Source: CAYWKU01 sp964459325 (GTDB taxonomy: Bacteria > RBG-13-61-14 > CAYWKU01). Taken from it: a stretch of 64,000 bases of DNA. A program made the position numbers and the translations under genes. Shown here piece by piece: positions 9,570 to 19,400 of the stretch (position 1 is its first letter; each line of letters begins with the position of its first letter). Below the pieces are notes generated by a model. That model did no database searches. It saw only the letters and a program-made list of their open reading frames with translations, and was not told the DNA's origin. The stretch lies in assembly GCA_964459325.1 (NCBI GenBank), contig CAYWKU010000009.1, forward strand, positions 1 to 64,000, read 5' to 3'.

Positions 9570-10349
9570 TCAGGCGGCTTCCCGATATTGAACCAGCCTA
9601 TCCGCTGTGATATCCACGTATTTCCTATCGATATCCATGGTCAGGCCGGTGCGATTTGTCCGTTCACATGCCAATACGGTGGAGCCTGAATGACTGAAAA
9701 AATCAATCACCACATCACCCTCGTTGCTGGACGTTCTGATAATCCTCTCCAACACATCCAAGGGCTTTTGGAGTGAATGATTTGCTCCAGGTGCCGCCTC
9801 TCTATGGTTCCACCACACACTCTGAATGTCGTGTCTGGTAATTAGGCTACCCGCCAACCTCGGTTTATCCTGAGCCTTGCCGTAGGCAACTTTTTTCTGC
9901 TCATTTGAATACTGCCGATGATAAACATAGCCATTTCGCACCCGGTAGTAAAAACAGCGCTCTTCGTTCAAAGGCCAATTGTCCTTCAGGCGGGTTATTT
10001 TCCCGTTTTCCAATATCAGTTCCCGCTGAAATGTCAACTCCGGTACTTGCTTCAATGCCTGATAAACCTCATAACAAACCATATCCCTCTGCGTTGACCA
10101 GATATACAGGCTTCCATTATCCATTACCTCAAGCAGGTTCGATACCCAGGTAAGTGTAAATTCCAAGTAATCATTTGTGCTCGAAAATGTATCCCAATCC
10201 GGATCGTAGTTGATGCCATAAGGCGGGTCGCAAATAGCCAATACCGGCTTTCGTCCATCACACAACTTCGAGACGTCACTGATATCTGTGGCATCTCCTT
10301 GGACTATTCTATGCCCATCAAACTCCACAACATAATCAAAATCACTCAT
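9570..10349 (-). CDS. Orphan beta-class DNA methyltransferase (N6-adenine or N4-cytosine)
   Basis: 259 residues. Motif IV DPPYGINYD (about 41-49) comes before motif I (FSHSGSTVLACERTNR, about 217-232), the beta-class order. The target-recognition region lies between. The ribosome site AAGGAGG sits 6 bases before ATG 10349. No cognate restriction endonuclease adjoins it, so it may protect element DNA from host restriction or act as a regulator. Two hairpins lie in its leader. Confidence 0.88.
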   Translation of the reverse strand: MSDFDYVVEFDGHRIVQGDATDISDVSKLCDGRKPVLAICDPPYGINYDPDWDTFSSTNDYLEFTLTWVSNLLEVMDNGSLYIWSTQRDMVCYEVYQALKQVPELTFQRELILENGKITRLKDNWPLNEERCFYYRVRNGYVYHRQYSNEQKKVAYGKAQDKPRLAGSLITRHDIQSVWWNHREAAPGANHSLQKPLDVLERIIRTSSNEGDVVIDFFSHSGSTVLACERTNRTGLTMDIDRKYVDITADRLVQYREAA

Positions 10350-10370
10350 AACAATCCTCCTTATTTATTC

Positions 10371-10406
10371 GGCTCGATGAGCCTGAGCTACATGGGAAAC
10401 CCATGT
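10371..10406 (-). promoter_or_regulatory. Two hairpins in the methyltransferase leader
   Basis: GGCTC-GAT-GAGCC at 10371-10383 and ACATGGG-AAA-CCCATGT at 10390-10406 lie 22-57 bases before the methyltransferase start, directly upstream of its ribosome site. Such inverted repeats are candidate operators or RNA hairpins. The rest of the 296-bp gap (10407-10645) is A+T-rich with no gene I can support. Confidence 0.4.
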
Positions 10407-10645
10407 GGGCACACAGGACATATTGCCGTCATAGCCCTTCTATATGTAGACAAAAAGTTTACTTTATGTATGATGCGTAAAATGCTCATATTTGCTTCTT
10501 CATATATATTTAATAAGTTTAGTTAAACCACCTTGTCGTAAAAAATGGAATTCTGTTTATTTATAGGTTATGAATTTTTGAGGGTTTTAAGGGAGGGACC
10601 GGAGGCTCCAATCCCTCCCAAATTTTTTCGAATTTTCCTGAAATT

Positions 10646-11467
10646 TTACTCGCAAACCTCCCGGAATTGGCAGTCTCCGCATTGCCAGCCGTTGTTTCGG
10701 TAAAATACTTCGAGTTCGATGGCCCTGCTGACTTCCCTGATGAGTTGGATTGTTTTCTGGATGTCCTTGTTGCTGCGGGTGGTTGTAAGTTGCTGAAATT
10801 TGGGCGTTTTTGTCCTGGTCAACACATCAAACCTTACCTTGGTTTCGTAGGCTTCTTCCAGTAGGCCTTGCTGCTGAAGGCCGTATAAGTAGATTGAAGG
10901 CTGGTGGCTATATTCGATTTGTCCGGGTGAATACGCTCTGCTGGAGGTTTTGAGTTCCACAAGCACTGTCTCCCCGGTTTCATTTCTCTCGACGAGGTCT
11001 ACGGTACCCACTAATTCCTTATCCAGTTCCTCTCCGGTTTCGGGGTCAAGTATGGGCGCTTGGAAGCGGCTTTCCACGGCTATAATCTCCTTCGGCTCCT
11101 CGCGCTCCCGGTGGAATGTCTCCAGCATTGCCAAAGCCTGCCCTTGGAGGCTCTCGCGGTTGTTGCCATTCTTCCAGGCTATGTCCGCCGGTTCCTCCCT
11201 CCAGCCTTCCATAAAAGCCTCCTGTAGGCCTTCTAAGGGCATCTGTGAGCCGTTTTTCTGGTTATAGCGGTAGTATTCAGCAACCGCGAAGTGGATGTGT
11301 CTTCCAAAGACCAAGGCCTCCGGCTGCGCCTCGATGGGAACTCGAAGGACATATTGGTAAAGGTACTTCTGTGGGCACTGGAGGTAGGTCTGGAGTTGGG
11401 AATAGCTCACTGCCTGCCTCTTGGCCTTATGTTCCCGGTTATCCGGGAAAACACCTGTACATCCCAT
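10646..11467 (-). CDS. PD-(D/E)XK nuclease, RecB/Cas4-like with Fe-S cysteines
   Basis: 273 residues. After a first cysteine (QLQTYLQCPQKYLYQYV, about residue 31) comes the nuclease core: GRHIHFAVAEYY, GTVDLVE (catalytic Asp) and VLVELKTSS (E-x-K). The end is CGDCQFREVCE, three more cysteines. This four-cysteine frame is that of Cas4/AddB-type [4Fe-4S] nucleases that resect DNA ends. There is no CRISPR array or cas1/cas2 nearby, so a role in element recombination together with the Rad52-like protein is more likely than CRISPR adaptation. AAAGGAG lies before ATG 11467. Confidence 0.85.
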   Translation of the reverse strand: MGCTGVFPDNREHKAKRQAVSYSQLQTYLQCPQKYLYQYVLRVPIEAQPEALVFGRHIHFAVAEYYRYNQKNGSQMPLEGLQEAFMEGWREEPADIAWKNGNNRESLQGQALAMLETFHREREEPKEIIAVESRFQAPILDPETGEELDKELVGTVDLVERNETGETVLVELKTSSRAYSPGQIEYSHQPSIYLYGLQQQGLLEEAYETKVRFDVLTRTKTPKFQQLTTTRSNKDIQKTIQLIREVSRAIELEVFYRNNGWQCGDCQFREVCE

Positions 11468-11620
11468 GATACGCTCCTTTCGTTGAGTTGGTTGGTTGAA
11501 GGTTATTTTGATTTGGTTGAAAAAAGGAAAAGTGGATGGAAAAAAGAATGCTTTCAGTTCAATGAGTAGCGCTGATAAATTCTGCTCCTTTGTTCAGGCC
11601 TCTTTCATGAACATCCCGGC

Positions 11621-12061
11621 TCAATCCATCAGTTCCGGGTATTTGGAATATAGCCATGTTTCAACATCTTCCCGGAGCTTCTTCGCAAGTTCTGTCATTT
11701 CCTTTACTTCAGCCTCCGAGACCCTTCCCGCCATGTCGTAGTCGCTTATATTGCGCTTTTTGCGGAAAGCATCGAGCCTGTTGACCGATTTTTTATCCCA
11801 TCCGACGGTATAATCCAACGATTGAATAACCCTGAAGTGATGCCCTTCGCCCGATGCCCTGTATCCCGACGCCGCCAGCGCTGCGCGGGCGGTCTGGAGG
11901 GCGGCGTTATACGCGATGTTGAGCCTCCAGTCGGCGCTTATCCCTTTGGCCCGGCAATCTTTCAGGTCCCTGTCGGCAATGCCGAGAAGATTGCGTATCT
12001 CATTCCCGTCGGCCTTGTGCGCCTTCAGCCAGCCCTTATTTCGCCAGTTTTTTAAGGTCAT
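11621..12061 (-). CDS. HEPN-domain protein (partner of nucleotidyltransferase)
   Basis: 146 residues, mostly helical, with AYNAALQTARAALAASGYR in the middle and a RKKRNISDYD motif near residue 107 that matches the R-x4-N/H region of HEPN domains. Its start overlaps the end of the upstream nucleotidyltransferase gene by 26 bases. In known MNT/HEPN pairs the HEPN protein is an RNase toxin neutralised by adenylylation. Which role applies here is inference; the classical R-x4-6-H is not clear, so it may be a weak or altered RNase. Confidence 0.75.
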   Translation of the reverse strand: MTLKNWRNKGWLKAHKADGNEIRNLLGIADRDLKDCRAKGISADWRLNIAYNAALQTARAALAASGYRASGEGHHFRVIQSLDYTVGWDKKSVNRLDAFRKKRNISDYDMAGRVSEAEVKEMTELAKKLREDVETWLYSKYPELMD

Positions 12062-12620
12062 CCTCGTCGCCTACAAGAAACAACTTCGGCCCTTTGATAA
12101 CACGTTTGAGGAAATTATTCCCGGATTTCGTCTTTTTGCGGAATTCCTTTGCCGGGTACACCGTGGGGTTTATCTCCCTCCCGATGGAGTTCTGAAGCCC
12201 GGCGGTCATGTCCACCACGTCTCCGAATGATATGTCGCCGATTATCATGAGGTCCACGTCGCTGCCCGCTCTTTCCTCCATTTGTGCCGTGGAGCCGTAG
12301 ATGAAAGCCAATCGTATCTTTTCTTTTGCCGGCTCAAGCGCCGAGCGGATTGTGTCCGCCAGCCCGCCGGTCTTCCTTACGAGGCTTCGCAATTCATCAA
12401 ATATCGGGCAGGAAGGCGCGGCGCGGTAGTAGACGTGCCTGCCTTCGGCTTTCTTCTCGATTATTCCGGCGCCCGCGAGGTTTTCCAGTTCACGCTGTAT
12501 GGTACCTACTGAAATGCCGGTTTCCCTCGCAATCTCCCTGGTATAATAAGACCTGTCGGTATTTCCGTATATCAGGGACAGTATGCTCCGCCTGGTCTTT
12601 CCGAATAATGCGCCCGCCAT
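12036..12620 (-). CDS. HTH-fused minimal nucleotidyltransferase (MNT antitoxin-like)
   Basis: 194 residues from ATG 12620, which follows GGAGCCGGGC; ATG 12641 is less likely. Residues 1-80 form an ArsR/MarR-like winged helix (YYTREIARETGISVGTIQRE). Residues 95-180 contain the polymerase-beta-type nucleotidyltransferase motif FIYGSTAQMEERAGSDVDLM (GS-x10-DxD). With the overlapping HEPN gene it forms an MNT-HEPN toxin-antitoxin-like operon in which the HTH could give autorepression. Confidence 0.83.
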   Translation of the reverse strand: MAGALFGKTRRSILSLIYGNTDRSYYTREIARETGISVGTIQRELENLAGAGIIEKKAEGRHVYYRAAPSCPIFDELRSLVRKTGGLADTIRSALEPAKEKIRLAFIYGSTAQMEERAGSDVDLMIIGDISFGDVVDMTAGLQNSIGREINPTVYPAKEFRKKTKSGNNFLKRVIKGPKLFLVGDEDDLKKLAK

Positions 12621-12787
12621 GTTGCCCGGCTCCGTTCTCATAACAAGAACGATTGTACTAATTTATAGAACATGTTGCAACGGCCCAATTCTACACTTCA
12701 ATGCGTGCATTCCAAACTCAACAGTTACTTCACCTCGTACATCTTCAATACTTCTTCGCCGTAGTGGTTGATAACTTTGTCTGCATA

Positions 12788-15700
12788 TTACAATAACCCT
12801 TCACTGCAAACAATCTTCGGGGCTTTGTGGTTTTCTTTCAGGAGGCTTAGCTGTCGTGCCCAGTCCTTCATGTTGTGCTGGATGTATATGTCCCTGAGCC
12901 GTTTATACATATCTTCTCCTGTAACTCCATTTCTACGAATTCTATTAAGCTCCCGGTTTACCGCAGTTGTTATCGGACCTCTGAAAGCTTTCTCAAGGAT
13001 ATTAATGCTCGACCTGAGATTATCATCTTTTGTATTCTCAAATAGAACTCCAAGCTCTCTCAATACATATCGCTGAGCCTGGGTAAGTGATATGGTATGT
13101 TCCTTCGACTGGCGATGCTTTACCTCCTCAATGAACTGGCGTTTCACTTTCATGACTGATGAGTTATAACCTGAAGGCAGTGTCAATCCTTTTTCTGATG
13201 ATGAACACTTGATGGTATTCAGTATTCGTGGAATATCTCTTGAGACGACATTTCCCTTTGCGTCGAGCAGAAACAATTGCTGAAAATTTCCAGCCTCGCA
13301 GAAGACATATAGGCCTTTTTCTCCCGATGACTTGGCTGTTCGTATGCCGTCTCTCAAATTAGCGATACGGTCATATTCTCCCGGATTTTCCTTTTTGAGC
13401 AATCGCAATATCTCTTCAGCTTCGTTCAAGTCCACAAAGTCCTCTTGTTCGTCGCCGTAGTCGTCCAGGGGTGTGTCTTTTCCCTCATAGATGGCGTACA
13501 TTGCCTCTTCGTTGATTTGCTCGCTCGGGTCGAGAATGGCGCTATCCTCACCAATAGTTTCCTGAATTTCGTTTATACGGTTCTGCAGTTTTTCCTTTAA
13601 TCTCAAGTTTTCTTCTATGCCTGTTTCGGGCAAAAAGTTAAAGCCATATACCACTTCATTTTCCGAACCTATACGGTCAATTCGACCAAACCTCTGTATA
13701 AGTTTTACGGGGTTCCAGTGAAGGTCGTAGTTTATTATTTTATCGCAATCCTGGAGGTTCAGGCCTTCCGCTAACACATCGGTTGCTATAACTGTTTTCA
13801 GCTCATGCTCACCCTTCTTGGGTTTATATTCAGGGTTTGCCCGGGGCGCAAAACGACCAATAACACGAGCTTTGCTCTTATCGCCGCTATAGATGACATC
13901 TATGTCTCTACGCTTTTCTCCCGAATTGAGGTTCCGATAGAGGTAGTCGGCTGTATCGGCGTATTGGGTAAATATCAACTGCTTCCCGTTCTTCAACGGC
14001 TTGCTTTTCAGCCAGGTTTGAAGGGTCTTAAGTTTCGCGTCCTGTTCCGGCGTGATAGGTTCGACAAGATTTAAAATCTTATTCAGCAGGTTAATGTCGT
14101 GTTCTATATGTTCTTTCAGCAACTCTATATTGAAATCCGAGGCCTTGTATTTCCCGGACGCTTTTCGCAAGGCCTCCATAATGTCCCGCTCCTCGGCTTC
14201 GTTCGGCTCATATATAAGATATTGCGCCTCTTCACCGGCGGGAACAATTCCCTCGTTGAGGGCTTTCAGAAACAGCCTGTGGCTATCAATCAATTTCCGA
14301 ACCGATTGCTGAAACGCATATATGCTGCTCTCAAACCTTTTGAAAAGCAACACCCTCATAAGACCACGCAGGTTAAACCCGGCCCGGTGAAGGCTGCGGT
14401 ACGGTTCACGCCGCTGTTGATCCTTGTGAACATAATGCCAAAGGCCATAACGTGCGTAAGTAAGCTCATCGTCTTTGGGTTTGGCCAGTTGTTTTTTGCG
14501 CGGTTTGCCCAGGTAACGGCGAATGTCCTGATAAAGGCCTTGATAGGTGTCTTCAATACTATATTCGATAGTCTGAAGCTCCCTTTTCGGGAAAAACTGG
14601 TGCCGTTCGCCGACCATTATATATGCCCGCCGCTTGCCCGACTTGTATTCATCAATGCGCGAAGGGTCTAACTTTTCATGAGTTTGTGCGTCGTAGCCGT
14701 ACCATTTTAAAACCTGGTTTCTCGTTCGACGATAAAGTATGTGTGAAAGCAAATCAGGAAGTTGCTTTTCATTCTTTTCAATCGATTTGAAATACTCTCG
14801 TAAATTCGGAGGGTCTATAGGCAGAAACGTCTTATCGTCCTGATGGAACAGCTTTATTTGATTGTACACATCCCAAACACTCTTATTTCTCGGAGTTGCG
14901 GTAAGGAAACAGCATCTTTTCCCCGTCGCCAGGAAAGCCTGCAACACTTTGTACCTTTGAGTATCCGGATGGCGGAAATTGTGGCTTTCATCCACGAGAA
15001 CAAAATCTCTGTCCCTGTATTTCACGTCCTCCAATAAAAACCTTACATTATTTTCCTCATCTTCTTTTAACATCCCCATGGACAGTACCCGGGCATTTAA
15101 CTGATAAACCTCGTTATATCTTTCCCACATTTCAACCAATCCGGCGGGGCATATAATCAGAGGCCTGGCATGCTTGGTTCTTTCGAAATGTTTGACTATG
15201 GCTGCGCCGACATAAGACTTACCCAGCCCCACAACATCCGCGACGAACCCGCCTCCATAATCCCTTATCATCTGAATGACCTGGTTTACGGCCACCTTCT
15301 GAAAGTCCGCGAGCGATTTTATGATGTCATCATCCCACAATATTTCGGTGCCCTCTTCGTCTTCCAACCTGTCTTTAACAAGGGTATAGAGCGTCTTCAT
15401 ATAAATGTCGTAAGGCTTTACGGGCGCCATGGCCCAGGATTGCTTTATCTCCTGCATAAGGGTTTCATCGAAATCCCGGGCTTCCTTCCAGAGCTCCTCA
15501 AACCACCTCACAAGCTCGGCGTGATTGTCATTGCCCTGTACCAGCACGTTCAGTTCCGTGTTGTGGGTGATGCCTGAGAGCGTAAGATTTGAGGAGCCTA
15601 CGATGGCGATGCCCTTCTCGTGGCGAGTGGTGAGGTTGCCCTTTTCGTCGTAAATCTTGCCGTAGTCGAATATGTAGGCCTTGGAATGGAGGCGACCTTT

Positions 15701-16117
15701 CGTGTATATCCTTACCTTTATCTTTCCTTCCGCTATAAGGTCGGACAGTGTTCTGACAAGTTGCTCAGCTTCGTCGGTCTGCTCCATCAATTCCATACCC
15801 GCCTGTATTTTAGCGGCGGTTTCGGAAGCCATATTTTTGCTTTCGTTTTTCTTCGGATACTTCTGTTTCTCGGCCTCATCTTCGATAAATTTGATGTAGT
15901 TGTATCCTTCGGCAAGTTGCTCCAGCGTTTCCCGGTTGGTGGTATTGCCGATTAAGAGCCTTGCTTCCTCAACGCCCTTGAGCTTGTCTGCAATATTCTC
16001 CAGACCCGAGAGGAATAAGTACCCCACGGCGAACCGGGCCGTCTCAGTGGTCGGAAGGATACGATTGATATTATCCGCGAGCTTAACCTTGCGATTATCT
16101 ATAATGTCGTGTGTCAT
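12788..16117 (-). CDS. PLD-nuclease / SNF2-type helicase fusion (defence-associated)
   Basis: 1109 residues. The N-terminal phospholipase-D nuclease domain has HSKAYIFD (His144, Lys146, Asp151) and VGSSNLTLSG (173-182). The superfamily-2 helicase follows: GLGKS (Lys300), VDESHN (376-381), LTATPRN (405-411), then IFTQYADTADYLYR, TDVLAEGLNLQDCD and RFGRIDRIGS in the second RecA domain. The C-terminus (about 830-1109) is unassigned. The PLD domain has one HKD motif, so it would act as a dimer. The gene starts at ATGA, overlapping a 40-codon gene, and lies downstream of the Eco57I-like methyltransferase, so it probably provides DNA translocation and cleavage of unmodified DNA. Confidence 0.9.
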   Translation of the reverse strand: MTHDIIDNRKVKLADNINRILPTTETARFAVGYLFLSGLENIADKLKGVEEARLLIGNTTNRETLEQLAEGYNYIKFIEDEAEKQKYPKKNESKNMASETAAKIQAGMELMEQTDEAEQLVRTLSDLIAEGKIKVRIYTKGRLHSKAYIFDYGKIYDEKGNLTTRHEKGIAIVGSSNLTLSGITHNTELNVLVQGNDNHAELVRWFEELWKEARDFDETLMQEIKQSWAMAPVKPYDIYMKTLYTLVKDRLEDEEGTEILWDDDIIKSLADFQKVAVNQVIQMIRDYGGGFVADVVGLGKSYVGAAIVKHFERTKHARPLIICPAGLVEMWERYNEVYQLNARVLSMGMLKEDEENNVRFLLEDVKYRDRDFVLVDESHNFRHPDTQRYKVLQAFLATGKRCCFLTATPRNKSVWDVYNQIKLFHQDDKTFLPIDPPNLREYFKSIEKNEKQLPDLLSHILYRRTRNQVLKWYGYDAQTHEKLDPSRIDEYKSGKRRAYIMVGERHQFFPKRELQTIEYSIEDTYQGLYQDIRRYLGKPRKKQLAKPKDDELTYARYGLWHYVHKDQQRREPYRSLHRAGFNLRGLMRVLLFKRFESSIYAFQQSVRKLIDSHRLFLKALNEGIVPAGEEAQYLIYEPNEAEERDIMEALRKASGKYKASDFNIELLKEHIEHDINLLNKILNLVEPITPEQDAKLKTLQTWLKSKPLKNGKQLIFTQYADTADYLYRNLNSGEKRRDIDVIYSGDKSKARVIGRFAPRANPEYKPKKGEHELKTVIATDVLAEGLNLQDCDKIINYDLHWNPVKLIQRFGRIDRIGSENEVVYGFNFLPETGIEENLRLKEKLQNRINEIQETIGEDSAILDPSEQINEEAMYAIYEGKDTPLDDYGDEQEDFVDLNEAEEILRLLKKENPGEYDRIANLRDGIRTAKSSGEKGLYVFCEAGNFQQLFLLDAKGNVVSRDIPRILNTIKCSSSEKGLTLPSGYNSSVMKVKRQFIEEVKHRQSKEHTISLTQAQRYVLRELGVLFENTKDDNLRSSINILEKAFRGPITTAVNRELNRIRRNGVTGEDMYKRLRDIYIQHNMKDWARQLSLLKENHKAPKIVCSEGLL

Positions 16118-16236
16118 CCGAGCGTCTCCCCGTTCACGGAAGCCGGTTGTTCCTGCGCAAAATTCCCGTAATAGGTCGTGCCCTCCGGAAGCATCTCAAA
16201 AGCCGCTATCACGTTGGTAGGGTTGTTTTCAATCAT
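16114..16236 (-). CDS. Small 40-residue protein, translationally coupled to the helicase
   Basis: ATG 16236 follows GGAGGCG by a few bases; the stop overlaps the helicase ATG (ATGA). Predicted product starts MIENNPTNVIAAFEML and has no recognisable domain. The start of this peptide resembles short proteins I recall beside similar helicase/methyltransferase pairs, but those are longer, so this could be a truncated version. Coupling and ribosome site argue for real translation. Confidence 0.5.
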   Translation of the reverse strand: MIENNPTNVIAAFEMLPEGTTYYGNFAQEQPASVNGETLG

Positions 16237-16257
16237 CACCGCCTCCGAAACCACATC

Positions 16258-16467
16258 TCATTCTGTCTTACATTCGTTAAGCATCGCTCTTACAAGTTTA
16301 CCCAACTCCTCATCGCTTGTTCCGGATGATACATGCTTGCTGCCGTCTGTTTTCATCCTGTAGCGCTCACCTGTGCAGTTACTGGGGTGCAGCGCTATTG
16401 TGCCCCCATGAAGGAAGGTTACATATATCCTCTTTCCGCTTACCTTTTTATCTTCCCTGCTGCTCAT
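16258..16467 (-). CDS. Small 69-residue protein of the methyltransferase-helicase operon
   Basis: Start at ATG 16467 after GAAAGGGG, 14 bases beyond the methyltransferase stop. Product begins MSSREDKKVSGKRIYVTF and includes RIYVTFLHGGTIALHPSN, suggesting a small beta-rich fold, then a charged helix. No family recognised. Position between the two large enzymes suggests a subunit or regulator of that system. Confidence 0.6.
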   Translation of the reverse strand: MSSREDKKVSGKRIYVTFLHGGTIALHPSNCTGERYRMKTDGSKHVSSGTSDEELGKLVRAMLNECKTE

Positions 16468-16481
16468 GATTACCCCTTTCC

Positions 16482-19400
16482 TCATACGCTCTTCGCTTTC
16501 TTCAGTCTCCACTCCACAAGCTCTACAACGGCCTCGTATACCGCTTCACGCTCACCTTTCGTAAGGCCAAGTGCATCAAAAATAATGTCATCAAAACTAC
16601 GGCGTTCAGGATTTTCCAACTCTTCAGCAATAGATTTAATCCTGCTCTTAAAAAATGCATTCGGTATATTTTGTATTTTTTCAGATGTAGAATGGTTATT
16701 TAAATTGAGAACATACAACGTTTTAATATCTATTCCTTCTGTTTTTAATGCTCCTTGTCCTAAGTTAACTCTACCATGAAGCTCCCTAAAAAGTATTTGA
16801 GCTGACCAAAAAAGACTTCCCCAAATAAGGTTTTCATTGTGGCCAAATATCTCGAATAAATTATGATCAACTACCACATTATACTTATTCCAAAAGACAC
16901 AATGACGCTCATTGTGTATCATCGGCCATAAAATATTAGCCCATTTTTTCTCCGGGAATTCATACCACCGAACACGTCCCCGACAACTTGGTCTGGTGTG
17001 AAATTGTTGCTTTTCGCCCCATTTGATATAAGATAAAGCATTGGTTCCTTGAAGTTTTGACTTCTCTTTATGACAAATAAAGGCTTTATTGGGAAGTTCC
17101 TCAGGTTTTATTTCAATTGACTTGCTTTCTCGGGGACTTACAATCACCGTTTTCAGGAACTCTTCTTCGATACCCCATTCTTTTATCTTTTCTTCATCCA
17201 GATAGAAAAATTCATTTGCGCCGGTTGTAATGCCACGACGCACCTCAGCGACATCCCCGAGCCTCACAAGTTTATCTTTTCCTTTTTCGAGAATAGTCCA
17301 GTATATTTCCGGCGCCCGCAGGTATTTTCCACCCCACTTGTTCCCGATATATTTTGCCGTTTTGATAAGCGGGCCGCGGGGTTTGGGGGATGACTTTCCC
17401 TTTTCCTCGTCCTTCGTTTCCAGCCCTTCCATGAGCAGTTCTTCCTGCCTTACAGGGAATACTCTGTAGTCGGGGGTGGAGTTCTTATCCCCTGCCTCCT
17501 CGATTTCCTCGAAAATAACGGGAGACAGAACCTCATCGAAGGGAACATGGAACATGACAAACCGGGCGTTTTTATCCAGTCCCTGCGAGGATTTTTCATC
17601 GGAAGCGGAAAAGAGAGCTATAACCGTATTCACTTCCGCCGATGCGAAAGACCGTTTTGCCCTGTTGTCTATTATCATCTTCACGTGAGCGTGTTTGAGC
17701 AGAAACTCCTGCAGGTATTGACCGTATCCCACGTCCAGCCAGGAATTTGAGGTAATGAAGCAGAACGAGCCTTGCCGATTGAGCACCGACAGACCATGAA
17801 AATAGAAATAAATATAAAGGTCACCGGTGGACTTCATTTTATACGCCGCTTTGTCTTTATAGAAGTCATACTTGAAAAACACGGGAAAGGCCTGATATAT
17901 GGAGCGGGCCAGTTTTTCCTTGTATTTCTTTTTATTTTCGGGCGTTACCTCAGACCTTGCGAGATTGGGGTCGGCAATGTTTTCCTGACGCACGTAAGGC
18001 GGATTTCCGATGACAATATCGAAGCCGCTTTTGTCTCCCTCAAATATTTCGACGAAGGAGATATCCCATACGAAGGGTATGTCCTTTGTGGTTTTGAGGG
18101 CTTTTTGTGCCCGTTGTACCCGTTCCAGCTCCACCTCCAGGTCCCGCACCTCGTTTTCCACCTGATGCGGTTTTTTCTCTTCGGTACCGTCGAGCCGGAT
18201 TTGGGTTTCACTCGGGCCTTCGATTTTTCTTTTGAGAAGCTTTATTCTTTCCTTTATTTCATGCTCCCGTGCCGCAAGGATTACCCTGAATAAATTCAGC
18301 TCCTCGGCCTCCAGTTGACTTTGACGCTTATACTTTGCCTTCGGGTCATTGTTGAAGAATTTCTGTTTCTCGGCTTTAAGCCTTGTAATTTTGCCTTTCA
18401 ATTCATTCGACAGGCCGATATTTCTTTTTATATGTCCAAGATTTATCCCGCCGACTTCCTGCACCAGGCTGTCTCCCCGGCGTATCTTAAACGTGAGGTT
18501 TGGCAGCAGCGGTCTGAATTTCAATTCAGCCTTTTCAAGCCGGGTTTCGACCACCAGTTGCAGCCACAGCCTAAGCTCCGCTATATCTACCGCCCATTGC
18601 ACCACATCAACGCCGTACAGGCTTTCCCGGATGATGCGTTTGCGTCTTTCGTAGGGTGTTTCCTCAATTCCGAGCGCTTCGTTCGCCCTTTCTGAAAGGT
18701 CGTCAATAACCCTGAGCATTCCCACCAGAAACGAACCGGAGCCGCACGCCGGGTCGAGGACTGTGGTGGATTTGAGCGCGTTGCTGACGGTTTCCCACAA
18801 TCCTTTTTTCTCGATTTCGGCATCTGCGGCGGTTTTTTCATCCGGCTCGAAGGCGAACACAAGCTCGTACAACTCGGTTTTATGCTTCCCGCCAATCCTG
18901 TTAGCCAGGTTGTCAACGAGGGAAAGGCGACACATAAGCTCGATTTCCGTGCGATGGGTGTAGAAAATACCGCCCTCACCACGGTCATCGAATTCCTCGG
19001 AGACATTGACCATGTTCTCATAAACGCTCCCTATCATCTCCGGGTCAACGGCGACTTCCTGGTCGAGTGGGCTGTCTTCGCTGATGGTGAAGTTATAGCC
19101 TTCGAGGAAGTTGAATATTTTGTGGAAGTCCTCATCGGATATTTCGGCGTTATGCTTTTTGTCCAGGTCGTTTTCCTCGAACAGGCCGCCATTCAGGAAG
19201 GGGGCCATCTGGAGTGCCTGTTTTATATCATCGGGAAAATGCTTATGACCACCGTGGAATTTGTTATTGAAGGCTTCAAAAAACAATACCTTGAGCCATT
19301 TTTCGAAAAAGTTGTCTTTCTTCTGCTTGCTATCTTTGTATGCTTCCCAGAAGTTTCTCAGGAACTCAGGGTCATCTCCGAGCCATCCCTTGCGCTGTAT

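Noticed and set aside
10646..11467. CRISPR-Cas adaptation gene
   Set aside because: The Cas4-like fold is present, but there is no repeat-spacer array and no cas1 or cas2 in the window.
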